Numbered from the stretch's first letter, positions 1 through 7,425 are shown. The stretch is DNA of 12,372 bases from Amoeboradix gromovi (GCA_018985225.1 JADGIF010000263.1:1-12372), one strand, 5' to 3'. Numbers and translations: made by a program. The notes: generated by a model not told the origin, from the letters alone.

Positions 1-54
1 TCCATAAAATTAATAAAGCTGAAATAATGTTCCAAGTTGCTTCAGAAAGTTAGT

Positions 55-251
55 CTACTTTTTATATTTGATGTCCCATATGCTTTTCATATTTGCTGGA
101 TGAGACGCACAATGATGATATCTTTTGAGGAAGGTTATGTCTTTATCTTCTGGCAGTGGTGATTTGGCTACATTTGACAAAGTACACGAAAGAATATAGT
201 AGTTTTTTTAATTAGTAGCCCCAAAGCCAAGCGTGTAACGATTATATTCAT
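55..251 (-). CDS. Small two-exon hypothetical protein (58 aa), possible mitochondrial or membrane-associated
   Basis: I do not recognise this gene. Read on the minus strand as join(251..188, 167..55), ATG at 251-249 and TAG at 57-55 give a continuous 58-codon frame. The 20-nt intron begins GTGTAC and ends TGTAG. Without splicing, the conserved-looking second exon has an in-frame TAA upstream and no good ATG. The protein starts MNIIVTRLALGLLIKK, a short hydrophobic and basic stretch that could be a mitochondrial presequence or signal anchor. A charged part follows with PEDKDITFLKRYHHC and a basic C-terminus ending IKYKK. It lies 238 bp beyond the 3' end of the first family gene, on the same strand. 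The splice model is inference: the frame continuity and a tiny intron typical of B. microti support it, but there is no transcript evidence. An unrelated pair of non-coding frames remains possible. Confidence 0.45.
168..187 (-). other. Putative 20-nt spliceosomal intron
   Basis: On the minus strand the 20 bases from 187 to 168 start with GT and end with TAG. Removing them joins two open segments in phase, with the split codon becoming CCC (Pro22). The size falls in the very short intron class reported for Babesia microti. It is predicted only from reading-frame continuity. Confidence 0.4.
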
Positions 252-489
252 GAAATCACGATAAATTATTTACTTGATTAAATTCGAAACCGATTACTTA
301 ACATTAGCAATAACTATTTAACGTATACAAATTTAGTAAAGCAATCTGGCTATTTTACTTGATCCCTGTAGAATAGTGCGCGACAAAATCGTGCTAAGAA
401 TACTTGTAAGATGGTTATTTCTTACTTTATGAAAGTTCATCTCATCTTAAAATTGATGCGATCGTGTTAAAATTGGTAGTTCAATTTAT

Positions 490-1809
490 TTATTTACTCT
501 TGCTTTCGAAAAAAGTGTAAAGAGAATCAAGAATAAACCTGTAAGCGTCATTCCACTCTAGGTCAGTGCTCTTGTTAAGTCTAGATCTCAAGAACTTTTT
601 GATGTCCTCGAGTGGTAATCCAGATAAATGATAAGCCACTATTCTACGTTTGTTTACAACTTCTTTCCAACTGGCATTCGCTACTTCGAACAAATACTTG
701 TCTCTGTTAGCAAGGCTATCCAGTATTGTGTTAAAATGGCTAGTAATGATTTTTGCATACCAAACGTAATTTTCTGAATTTTCTACCTCCATTTGCTTTG
801 CAAAATATCTGTACCATTTTACAGCACCATAGTCAAATACTGTATCCAAGTTTCTCATAAGCACATCGTTGCAATTTGTCATGTGCCTTACTTTATAAAT
901 CTCTTTAACTCGCTTGTCATAATTCTTGAGGTCCATAATTCCTTTTTTATATTTTCGTTCTCTGGCACTGATCTCTTCGTCCAGCAGCAAATCTAGCAGT
1001 ATCGGTGCTCTGTTCTCTTCGCTAAATTTGCCATCCGGTCCCGGTAACAATATAATGGACAGCAAGTACATCATATTTGAAAGGCCAAGATAGCGTTCCA
1101 CTACATCCAAGTCTGTGTTCCCTCTTTGGGTTTCAGTACCTTGATCTACATAGCGTGTGTACACAGCGTAAGCCATGATGTCCTTCTCTAGCACAGGTTT
1201 GTCAGTTTGATCCAACCTGTTAGAGATATTACTTTTAATTGGTGCTCTATTCATGAGAGTGCTAAGACGCTGGTTGGACTCTGTCTCGAGAACATGAAGA
1301 TGAGGATAGATTGCCTGAATGTAATCGATATTTAATGTGGCATCATCTAAATTGTCTAAAAATGACAGCAAATTCTTGACGGTTACTGGGGATCTGAGCT
1401 TGTCAATTTCCAAAAAATCAGAAATAAAGGCAGGGCCTTTTCCAGCGACTTTATCAACAAGAGTTTTGAATGACTCAAGCCCAAAAGCTTGCTCCAATTG
1501 TTGTTCTGGTAAACTAAGAAGATCGGAGTTTGCAATCTCAGAGATAGCAAACGAATCATCATCAATTTTGTCACATAGTTCACCAAACCAAATCTCGTGA
1601 GTATTACCACTTCCTACGATTTGATCACTTGTAGATTTTAAAAGAAGTTTATAGGGTCGATAGGTTTTCACCGATGCTGTACCAAGAGTGGAAGGTGGCT
1701 CTATCCTTTTCAGTCCTGTTATAAGATGCGGGGGCTGGTAATTCTTATTCAAGCTTGGTGGTGCAAATGCAAGTAGAGGTGATGAGAACGAAGTAGCAAG
1801 TAACAGCAT
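490..1809 (-). CDS. Secreted protein of a tandem paralogous family, member 1 (439 aa), unknown function
   Basis: Function unknown. The ATG at 1809-1807 opens a 439-residue protein. Residues 1-16 (MLLLATSFSSPLLAFA) form a clear signal peptide with an AFA cleavage-type end; there is no later transmembrane segment and no hydrophobic GPI-type tail, so a soluble secreted product is expected. Shared family features are an FI..FLEI patch near 128-135, YIQAIYP at 163-169, a hydrophobic helix VERYLGLSNMMYLL at about 237-250 and VKWYRYF at 330-336, followed by an amphipathic C-terminal region. The same blocks occur in the same order in the proteins at 2154-3371 and 3705-4988. This is the most diverged of the three: the YILTVDS box of the others is replaced by YLLSIILLPG. 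Tandem head-to-tail placement of signal-peptide proteins suggests a lineage-specific, perhaps host-interacting, family (inference). Confidence 0.8.
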   Translation of the reverse strand: MLLLATSFSSPLLAFAPPSLNKNYQPPHLITGLKRIEPPSTLGTASVKTYRPYKLLLKSTSDQIVGSGNTHEIWFGELCDKIDDDSFAISEIANSDLLSLPEQQLEQAFGLESFKTLVDKVAGKGPAFISDFLEIDKLRSPVTVKNLLSFLDNLDDATLNIDYIQAIYPHLHVLETESNQRLSTLMNRAPIKSNISNRLDQTDKPVLEKDIMAYAVYTRYVDQGTETQRGNTDLDVVERYLGLSNMMYLLSIILLPGPDGKFSEENRAPILLDLLLDEEISARERKYKKGIMDLKNYDKRVKEIYKVRHMTNCNDVLMRNLDTVFDYGAVKWYRYFAKQMEVENSENYVWYAKIITSHFNTILDSLANRDKYLFEVANASWKEVVNKRRIVAYHLSGLPLEDIKKFLRSRLNKSTDLEWNDAYRFILDSLYTFFESKSK

Positions 1810-2153
1810 CTCCTATGTAAACTTTTTGATTTTACCGCTGGTCTTATGGGTAATTAATGTTTCATTGTGACTTTTTAAAACCAATAAGCGTCGGTCATAG
1901 TATTTCCCTTTTTACTCCTCATAGTTATTGTTGATTAGAAAGTGTTGTGAATTCGCAAGAGTTGAACATAAATCCAGAATTTTTATAAGAAATATTTGAA
2001 GCTACTATGATGTGATTTGCATCCACATGATTTACTCTATCAAGGTACCCTAAAATTAGATTTGCAGATAAATTACTGAGGAGTAGCCAACGATTTATTA
2101 TCTTGAAAATAGTACCAATACTCTTTCATCACTTGATTTTCGTCTTTAAATAA
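1810..2153. other. 344-bp intergenic spacer between family members 1 and 2
   Basis: This holds the 3' flank of the second paralogue and the 5' flank of the first, both transcribed leftward. On the minus strand the frame of the second paralogue continues open past its TAA for 26 codons (2153 down to 2076) before a second TAA. No RNA gene, convincing repeat or further gene is seen. Confidence 0.5.
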
Positions 2154-3371
2154 TTATTTGCTCCCATATAGTCTTGCATTTTCTGTATAAAATTTTCTGA
2201 AAGACAACCAGGTATGTGGATGAAGACTTTTTTCAATCCTTTTATCTAGTATTTCCAAGGTTTGTGCATACGAGTAATCTTTAAATTTGTACACCAATGC
2301 AATCTTTATGGTTGAATTCAGCCTAATGGCCTCATTTATCATTAAGACATTCACTCCTTCCCAATCCCTGATTATTTCATCTCTGTAGTTATCGAACAAA
2401 TATGCAAACCATTCCAAATCTTTTTCATTCCCGGCATTCAACTGGACCAGAAATTCATCGTACCACTTCACGTGACCGTTAAACATTGCATTCATGTTAA
2501 GATTAAAAATCGAGCTCCTTTTAATACTCTCTCTATTGCTAATTACATCTTTCAAACGTAATAAACTTCTCATCTCTTGCACCCTCTTTGATGACTCAAC
2601 AGAGTCCACCGTTAAGATGTACAATAAGTTCAAGATTGTAAGATACTTTTTTATATAAACATCATTGTTATCAAGCGGTAATCCAAATTCGTTTATATCA
2701 CTACACAGGTCTATAGTTGCACTTTTAGTGTTTATTTTAATATCAGATTTCAAAGCATACTTGTACACCACAAATGCAATAAAATTTGGAGTATCTATAT
2801 TACTGCTTACACTGTCATACGACAGCATATCATGCGACAGATCCATCAAAATCTCTTCTTTTTTTACAGAAAGAAATTCCTCAAAATATTGAGATGCTGA
2901 GCGAAAAGAGTTGAAAAAAAAGGGCCACACGACATTAAGGTAACTGACGCCATACAAATTGATATCGCTTAAAAGGAATTCTACCGCATTTTGAGATTTG
3001 CCATATATCTGCAGAAATTGTTGTATCAGAGGATAGCCCATAGTAGTAACTATTTCGGACAAACTCTTGTATGAAAAATGCGGATTAGATTCTATTGAAT
3101 CACGCAGTCTTGCAAGCTTAACTAATCGTTCAAAAGCACTTTGCATTTCCCCATCACAAGTGACTTCACCGTCAGGATTAGCATACAGTTTCCTATCCCG
3201 TAACTGAGATATCGTGTTTGATGGCATTTTAGGCATAACGCCACCGCACCTCTTTAATTTGTGTCCTGGATTTATTGACTGGGGCGCATAGAATATTCCA
3301 TGTTGGCGTGGCGGTTGTGACGTTACCCATGCAGCACTAAAATGTGCAAGCACAAATGAATTTAAAAACAT
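2154..3371 (-). CDS. Secreted protein of the tandem paralogous family, member 2 (405 aa), unknown function
   Basis: Function unknown. The frame is open seven codons further upstream from a TTG, but the first ATG (3371-3369) gives MFLNSFVLAHFSAAWVTSQ, a typical signal peptide, so that start is chosen. With this numbering the family blocks are LIQQFLQIY near 115-123, VWPFFF at 148-153, FIAFVVYKY near 197-205, LLYILTVDS at 249-257 followed by VESSKRV, and VKWYDEF at 301-307. The closest relative here is the 3705-4988 product, which shares YILTVDS plus SKRV and AFV.YK. There is no membrane span after the signal peptide. A short basic stretch (HKLKRCGG) follows the N-terminal region. The protein ends YGSK at TAA 2156-2154; the same frame then remains open for 26 more codons. 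It is probably expressed independently of its neighbours, as is usual for eukaryotic tandem arrays. Confidence 0.8.
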   Translation of the reverse strand: MFLNSFVLAHFSAAWVTSQPPRQHGIFYAPQSINPGHKLKRCGGVMPKMPSNTISQLRDRKLYANPDGEVTCDGEMQSAFERLVKLARLRDSIESNPHFSYKSLSEIVTTMGYPLIQQFLQIYGKSQNAVEFLLSDINLYGVSYLNVVWPFFFNSFRSASQYFEEFLSVKKEEILMDLSHDMLSYDSVSSNIDTPNFIAFVVYKYALKSDIKINTKSATIDLCSDINEFGLPLDNNDVYIKKYLTILNLLYILTVDSVESSKRVQEMRSLLRLKDVISNRESIKRSSIFNLNMNAMFNGHVKWYDEFLVQLNAGNEKDLEWFAYLFDNYRDEIIRDWEGVNVLMINEAIRLNSTIKIALVYKFKDYSYAQTLEILDKRIEKSLHPHTWLSFRKFYTENARLYGSK

Positions 3372-3431
3372 CCCTCTCCCTCTCAATTTCAAAACGACAC
3401 CTGCAGCACAAGATTTTAAATAAACAAATGA

Positions 3432-3445
3432 GACGCACTCTATGA
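3432..3445 (+). repeat. Left arm of a perfect 14-bp inverted repeat
   Basis: GACGCACTCTATGA here is the exact reverse complement of 3646-3659. A second partly matching segment (AGACTAC against AGACTAG, 3451-3457 and 3640-3634) continues the inverted pairing inward. The arms enclose about 200 bp holding a 69-codon frame. Confidence 0.7.
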
Positions 3446-3649
3446 AAACGAGACTACTGTTGAAATTGGGCCGTTAATGTATTCGATGCCATCATCAGTA
3501 CACATGTAAAAGCCGATTAAATCTTTTAAATCAGCATCGTGAGCAACAAAAAATGGTACATAGTCTCGCTTAAAGATGCTATAAATAAACTTGAGAATTG
3601 TAGAGGTACCGCAATTCTTACCTAGATTTACCCCTAGTCTAGAAATCAT
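3440..3649 (-). CDS. Hypothetical 69-codon reading frame inside an inverted-repeat block
   Basis: ATG at 3649-3647 and TAG at 3442-3440 bound 69 codons. No family is recognised. The product starts MISRLGVNLGKNCG, has a basic hydrophobic middle (ILKFIYSIFKRDYVPFF) and an acidic stretch (HDADLKDLIGF), and lacks a signal peptide. The start codon lies in the right arm and the stop in the left arm of a 14-bp inverted repeat, so the frame fills the block exactly. It could be a small gene, a remnant of the surrounding family, or chance. The amino-acid make-up is plausible, but a frame of this length is not rare in such DNA. Confidence 0.3.
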   Translation of the reverse strand: MISRLGVNLGKNCGTSTILKFIYSIFKRDYVPFFVAHDADLKDLIGFYMCTDDGIEYINGPISTVVSFS

Positions 3650-3659
3650 AGAGTGCGTC
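3646..3659 (-). repeat. Right arm of a perfect 14-bp inverted repeat
   Basis: TCATAGAGTGCGTC pairs perfectly with 3432-3445. The whole block spans 228 bp (3432-3659) in the spacer between family members 2 and 3. No target-site duplication of convincing length is visible outside the arms. Confidence 0.7.
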
Positions 3660-3704
3660 CCAAATCACAAATTATAACATTTATTTAAGAGATTGAGCAC
3701 GGAT

Positions 3705-4988
3705 CTAAAAAGTGTAACCGCTCATCTTCTCGAGTTCTCGCATTTGCTCAAGATAAAATATGGAAAACAACTTCCATTCTTCTCCAGTGAGTTGATCATT
3801 TATCATTTTAAGTATGACTTCTTTGGACTCTTCAACTGATAATGTGAATGAAAGCTCATAAATCTTTTGTAACTTTTCTTTTGCATTTGTACTCAACAAA
3901 GCCTTTTCTACCAAGAATTTGTCCCTTGGTCTTGACCTGCTGTTTTTCACTATAATGAATCTAAACCAGTCCTTGTTCAAGTCAGAGTCTACTGACATAT
4001 TGCTAACGAAGTAGTCAAATAGTTTAATTCTGCCTTCGCCACCATAAGCGCTCTTACTCATTGCAGATAAGTTTTGATAGAGAATGTCGTTTTTATGAAT
4101 TGAATCTCTTTTTTCGAATATTTCACCGAATTTTCCTTCAATTAGATTTATTACTGAAATAACTCTTTTAGATGCATCGATTGAGTCCACAGTCAAAATA
4201 TACAAGATGTCATCAATGGTTAAATGTCTTTCAACCATCGCCTCAGTATGACTGCTTTGTACCAACCCAAAACTATTGCTAGTAGATAAAATGTACACAG
4301 GCTCCAATTTATTAAGGGAGAGGTTGATGTCCTCAACAAGAAATAACTTGTAAGTAACAAATGCTAGAAAACTTGGAGTCAGTGAACCTGGATAAGAGTT
4401 TTTCAGGTCCACTAGCAACATATGCCATTTTTCCGATATAAAGTTATCAAAATATTCACTAGCTGTTGAAATTCTTGCAAAATGTTGGGTGCGTTGACAA
4501 ATCTTATAAAAATACGGCCATACCGTTTGAATGTACTCTGTTTCAAATAGGCTAGGATCATGAAGTAGGAACTTTATTGTTATTGGTAACCTAGACCAGT
4601 AGTAAATATAATAATCTTCATTCACATCCATTTCTAGAAATCTTTTAATCAAACCTGAGTCTCTGAGTCTTAGCAGCTCAGAAAGGTTCGCATAGTTCTG
4701 TTTTTGATCTGCATCTAAATTTGCAAAATCCATTAAATGCGCAAAAATGTCATCGTATAGAATTTCATTGTTTGGCTTACCCAAATTACCATTAGCGTTG
4801 CTTGTCAATAAATGATGAAAAACCCTTTCATTTTTCAAAGCTTTCTCTCGCAATGGAGCCGCGAATGGAATGTTTAAGGGTTTTGAATTCGGATTCATGC
4901 TTTGACCAGTAAGTCGCTGCATACCGTAAGGGCTATGCAAAAAAGCCGATAAACTAGGAATTGAAGAAGACAAACTAATGAAAAACAT
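3705..4988 (-). CDS. Secreted protein of the tandem paralogous family, member 3 (427 aa), unknown function
   Basis: Function unknown. ATG at 4988-4986 gives MFFISLSSSIPSLSAFLHS, a serine-rich hydrophobic signal peptide. Family blocks in order are LIKRFLEM at 113-120, YIQTVWPYF at 152-160, FLAFVTYKL near 207-215, ILYILTVDS at 261-269 followed by IDASKRV, and IKLFDYF at 321-327. The C-terminal part (EESKEVILKMI at 386-396, then EEW...FY) parallels the ends of the other two paralogues. There is no transmembrane segment beyond the signal peptide and no GPI-type tail. It closely resembles the 2154-3371 product in the middle third and is more distant elsewhere, as expected for an old tandem duplication under diversifying change. 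Its start lies 36 bp from the stop of the remnant frame at 5025-5486. Confidence 0.8.
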   Translation of the reverse strand: MFFISLSSSIPSLSAFLHSPYGMQRLTGQSMNPNSKPLNIPFAAPLREKALKNERVFHHLLTSNANGNLGKPNNEILYDDIFAHLMDFANLDADQKQNYANLSELLRLRDSGLIKRFLEMDVNEDYYIYYWSRLPITIKFLLHDPSLFETEYIQTVWPYFYKICQRTQHFARISTASEYFDNFISEKWHMLLVDLKNSYPGSLTPSFLAFVTYKLFLVEDINLSLNKLEPVYILSTSNSFGLVQSSHTEAMVERHLTIDDILYILTVDSIDASKRVISVINLIEGKFGEIFEKRDSIHKNDILYQNLSAMSKSAYGGEGRIKLFDYFVSNMSVDSDLNKDWFRFIIVKNSRSRPRDKFLVEKALLSTNAKEKLQKIYELSFTLSVEESKEVILKMINDQLTGEEWKLFSIFYLEQMRELEKMSGYTF

Positions 4989-5004
4989 CTTTTACTTCCC
5001 CTTG

Positions 5005-5270
5005 CTATTTGATCCTTCTCCTCATTAAAAGTCCTGATTTTGTATGATATCAATAATTTCACAGAAAACTAGCAATACCCATTGTCCCATTACATTGGCT
5101 GCTCTTGCTTCCGCTACCCCGAGATGAGAGTAGGCAAGGATATATATAGTACACGCTTCCTTTCTACTTGGAAATAAGAGTTTGTGCTCTAAATTGAAGT
5201 TTTCGGAACACAAACCATTGCACGAGACATTCTCTCTATATCTTGAGGCAATAACATTAATAACAACCTT
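5005..5270 (+). repeat. Copy A of a three-copy diverged dispersed repeat
   Basis: Read on the plus strand, 5018-5062 aligns with 9117-9162 at about 35 of 46 positions. The match continues with small gaps through AGCAAT (5071-5076 against 9172-9177), GCTCTTGCTT and GCTACCCCGAGA (about 5110-5133 against 9204-9226) and AAGGA (5137-5141). Weaker blocks follow, such as CTAAATTG (near 5189 against 9324). In this copy the opposite strand is an uninterrupted frame forming the C-terminal half of the 5025-5486 ORF. The copy lies directly 5' of family member 3 but points away from it. The right boundary is approximate. Confidence 0.65.
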
Positions 5271-5486
5271 CTTGGACTCCTGATGCATGTTTGGTTCTTG
5301 AAGTAGCTGAATAAACATCTCTCGTCGAACAAACGACAAGACTAATTTGCGCATAAGAGCTGGTTCTCCAATGCAAGCAACATCTTTTTTGCTCTTGAAT
5401 TTCATCTTGAAGGTCTTTCCAGCAGTACGATTCTCTGCCATAAACTCCCCAAGCAAGAAATGGACAAATGCATCATACAGCTCCAT
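5025..5486 (-). pseudogene. Truncated, probably chimeric remnant of the secreted-protein family (153-codon frame)
   Basis: ATG at 5486-5484 and TAA at 5027-5025 bound 153 codons with no signal peptide. Residues 1-80 resemble the C-terminal third of the 3705-4988 product: MELYDAFV matches IKLFDYFV, and ESKKVVINVI (70-79) matches ESKEVILKMI. The likeness continues upstream of the ATG: the preceding in-frame codons read GTGPR, like GEGR before IKLFDYF, before a TGA blocks the frame. About 300 N-terminal residues of a full member are missing. Residues from about 85 to the end fall on the antisense strand of a dispersed repeat also found at 9085-9385 and at the right edge, which the other members lack. 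I therefore read it as a decayed family member whose end was replaced by repeat sequence. A genuine short gene cannot be excluded, since 153 codons without a stop is long for chance here. Confidence 0.5.
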
Positions 5487-5838
5487 CCTTGGACCAGTTC
5501 CTGAGTTTGTTCTTTGGAATTGACGTTTTCAGGATCGCGAGGTCTGGCCTCATTTGCATTAGATGAAGGGAAGATCAATTTTTTATGCGGCTAGAATGTC
5601 TATAAATGTAGCATATTGGTGCAATACAACTCATGTAATCACGATAAATGGCCTGTTAATTGAAATTCTTAGCTGTTAATTTTACTAGTTTTGCAACAAA
5701 ATTATGGGTGTAATTTTGCTGTAGTGTTGCAAAATGCGTAGTAGATGGGTCCTAAGTGGTGGTAGGCAACAGGGAAGAAATACAAACACAATTTATTTAA
5801 ACCTACTTTGTTGAAGATGAGCTCACTAAGTTTATTAT
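5487..5838. other. 352-bp intergenic region with a probable decayed copy of the 5' part of the small spliced gene
   Basis: This lies downstream of the tRNA methylthiotransferase and upstream of the remnant frame. The notable content is 5631-5649, which matches 248-266 at 18 of 19 bases and has weaker flanking similarity on both sides. No complete gene or RNA gene is seen. An in-frame TGA at about 5529-5531 (minus strand) closes the remnant frame upstream of its ATG. Confidence 0.45.
5631..5700 (-). repeat. Second copy of the start-codon region of the small gene at 55-251
   Basis: TCATGTAATCACGATAAAT (5631-5649) differs by one base from TCATGAAATCACGATAAAT at 248-266, which carries the ATG of the small spliced gene on the minus strand. 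On that strand both sites read ATTTATCGTGATT.CATGA. Partial similarity continues about 50 bp further 5' (GAATTT...AA, GTTA) and, loosely, on the coding side. Here the frame runs only 19 codons (MSCIAPICYIYRHSS...) to a TGA, so the copy is not an intact gene. Confidence 0.45.
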
Positions 5839-7347
5839 TTATGCTAATACTATAACACATGAGACGATCAACACCAAGAAAGTCATAAAAAGGGTAGCCA
5901 AAAACATCAAATCCTTATAATCCGAGAACTCAATCAACTCGCCCTCGATATGCCATTTCTGCGTCTTTAGTATCCTGACTAATGCCATTTTACCCATCAA
6001 TGGGTGTGTCTTTTTTCCGTTCTTTAGTTCAACAGGTATAAGCACTTGATGGTAATACTTGTTGTGGCCCACCAATGCTGGTTTGTTGTTAACTGCCCCC
6101 CATTCTGTAATTAAAACTCTATCAAATATAGCTGATCTAAACTCTGTGAATGTCTGATACGAATTAAACAGAATAGTCATCTTTCTACTCCTTTCTTTTA
6201 TAACTTTTGTATTAATCTTTGGGAGTCTGGCTGCTGGCGTACCAGGTCGGCTGTAAAACTGGGAGATATGAAGAACAGGAAATTGATATTGCTGCACTAG
6301 TGATAGAGAGCTCTCGAATTCAGCATCCGTTTCTGTTGGGAACCCGCATATGATATCCGTAGCAATTGTGATGTTTTTAACGTTTAGGCGAAGAAAGTCA
6401 ACTGTAAACTGAAACTCCTGCCGTGTGTATTCTCTTTTCATTGCATCCAAAACTCTGTTGTTGCCTGATTGTACAGGAATATGAAGAAAAGCGTAAAACT
6501 TTGGATTATTGAGAATATCGGCAATGTCTTGCAGATGTTCTCTAATATACGGTGGATTAGTCATACCCACACGTACCATGACACCACTATCAGGGATAAC
6601 CTTTTCAATTTGCTGCAGCAGCTCAGGCAAAGATGATTTAATGTCTCTGCCATATGTACCTGTATCTTCGCTAGTAAGCCATATCTCAACTACGCCATCC
6701 TTAATCACTTGAACACATCTATCAACAATATCTTGAATAGGATAACTACGAAGATCACCTCTGGCATGCTTAGTTTTACAATAGGTGCATTGGTTTAAAC
6801 AACCGCTGTTTATAGCAATTATTTCTACATATTTGTTCTTTCTAACCTTAGGCAAATGTAGCTTAGACACTGTGCTACTTTCCAATAATTGAACTTGACG
6901 ACCCTGAAGGGTTTCCTCCACAACATGGACAATTTTATCAATTTGGTTAACTCCAATGATACTTTGAGAATAAGACATAGGATCTGCTTGAGTAACACAG
7001 CCAGCTAATACTACACGCTTTCCTTGTAGTTCTGCAGCTGCAATTTCATTTTTAAAAGTCATCTCACTTGGATTTTTAACAGTGCAACTATTTAGCAGCC
7101 ATATGTCAGCAATGTCCTTGTTGTTGGTTATAGTATAGCCTTGCTCCTGCAGCAAACCAAGCATATACTCGCTATCCGACATGTTGTGACTGCAACCCCA
7201 AGTATTTGAATAAATAGTAGCCTGACCTGGAAGGAATTGAGTAGAAGACTGACGACTATCTCTAGACTGCTTGAAACTTGATTTTACGTCATTTGTTTGT
7301 CTTCTTGAGATTGGAGTATCTTTTGAGAAATCTTCAATGTCTAACAT
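5839..7347 (-). CDS. CDKAL1: CDKAL1-type tRNA threonylcarbamoyladenosine methylthiotransferase (502 aa), tail-anchored
   Basis: This is a radical-SAM methylthiotransferase expected to convert t6A37 to ms2t6A37 in ANN-decoding tRNAs such as tRNA-Lys(UUU). The UPF0004 domain (about 43-160) has its three cluster cysteines at C52 (TWGCSHN), C88 (LNSCTVKN) and C117 (AGCVTQ). The radical-SAM core carries C183-x3-C187-x2-C190 in SGCLNQCTYCKTKHARG, then EIWLTSEDTGTYGRD, GMTNPPYI, FLHIPVQSG and TDIICGFPTETD. A TRAM region (about 400-468, ending near HPLMGKMALVRIL) follows. Residues 479-502 are strongly hydrophobic, like the ER tail anchor of animal CDKAL1. All six Fe-S cysteines are present. Length (502) is slightly below the human protein because of a shorter N-terminus. 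The ATG at 7347-7345 lies 78 bp from the divergent L2 gene. Eukaryotic CDKAL1 fits better than bacterial MtaB because of the TWGCSHN and WLTSEDTG signatures and the tail. Confidence 0.93.
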   Translation of the reverse strand: MLDIEDFSKDTPISRRQTNDVKSSFKQSRDSRQSSTQFLPGQATIYSNTWGCSHNMSDSEYMLGLLQEQGYTITNNKDIADIWLLNSCTVKNPSEMTFKNEIAAAELQGKRVVLAGCVTQADPMSYSQSIIGVNQIDKIVHVVEETLQGRQVQLLESSTVSKLHLPKVRKNKYVEIIAINSGCLNQCTYCKTKHARGDLRSYPIQDIVDRCVQVIKDGVVEIWLTSEDTGTYGRDIKSSLPELLQQIEKVIPDSGVMVRVGMTNPPYIREHLQDIADILNNPKFYAFLHIPVQSGNNRVLDAMKREYTRQEFQFTVDFLRLNVKNITIATDIICGFPTETDAEFESSLSLVQQYQFPVLHISQFYSRPGTPAARLPKINTKVIKERSRKMTILFNSYQTFTEFRSAIFDRVLITEWGAVNNKPALVGHNKYYHQVLIPVELKNGKKTHPLMGKMALVRILKTQKWHIEGELIEFSDYKDLMFLATLFMTFLVLIVSCVIVLA

Positions 7348-7425
7348 AATAGTAGGAGTCTTCCAAGGAGAATTTCTGTACCATCCTACAATGCTCTTGG
7401 CAACACAACACCTTGAAAATTACAA
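7348..7425. promoter_or_regulatory. Shared 78-bp divergent promoter region
   Basis: Only 78 bp separate the ATG of the leftward methylthiotransferase gene from the ATG of the rightward L2 gene, so both promoters and 5' leaders must lie here or overlap coding sequence. The region contains GTAGGA/TCCTAC as a 6-bp inverted pair (7352-7357 and 7384-7389). It also holds one copy of an 18-of-20 direct repeat (7354-7373, second copy 7496-7515) and a 12-codon upstream frame starting at 7391. No TATA-like element is evident. Confidence 0.5.

Noticed and set aside
100-110. ATGAGACGCAC shared with the inverted-repeat arm at 3428-3438
   Set aside because: Only 11 bases, unpaired here and inside a predicted exon; chance is likely.
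137-199. Plus-strand ATG frame MSLSSGSGDLATF... as the end of a gene entering from the left
   Set aside because: It is only 20 codons, with a stop upstream in frame, and it is antisense to the better-supported minus-strand small gene.
1337-1600. Plus-strand frame antisense to family member 1, and similar antisense frames within P5CDH and L2
   Set aside because: These overlap well-supported coding sequences on the opposite strand and show no motif or homology of their own.
1915-1945. Possible fourth copy of the dispersed repeat (CTCCTCAT...TTGATTAG) upstream of family member 1
   Set aside because: Only CTCCTCAT and a few scattered bases agree; the rest of the core is missing.
3372-3392. Seven-codon N-terminal extension of family member 2 starting at TTG (MKLRGRG)
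   Set aside because: Non-ATG starts are not expected in a eukaryote, and the ATG at 3371 directly begins a good signal peptide.
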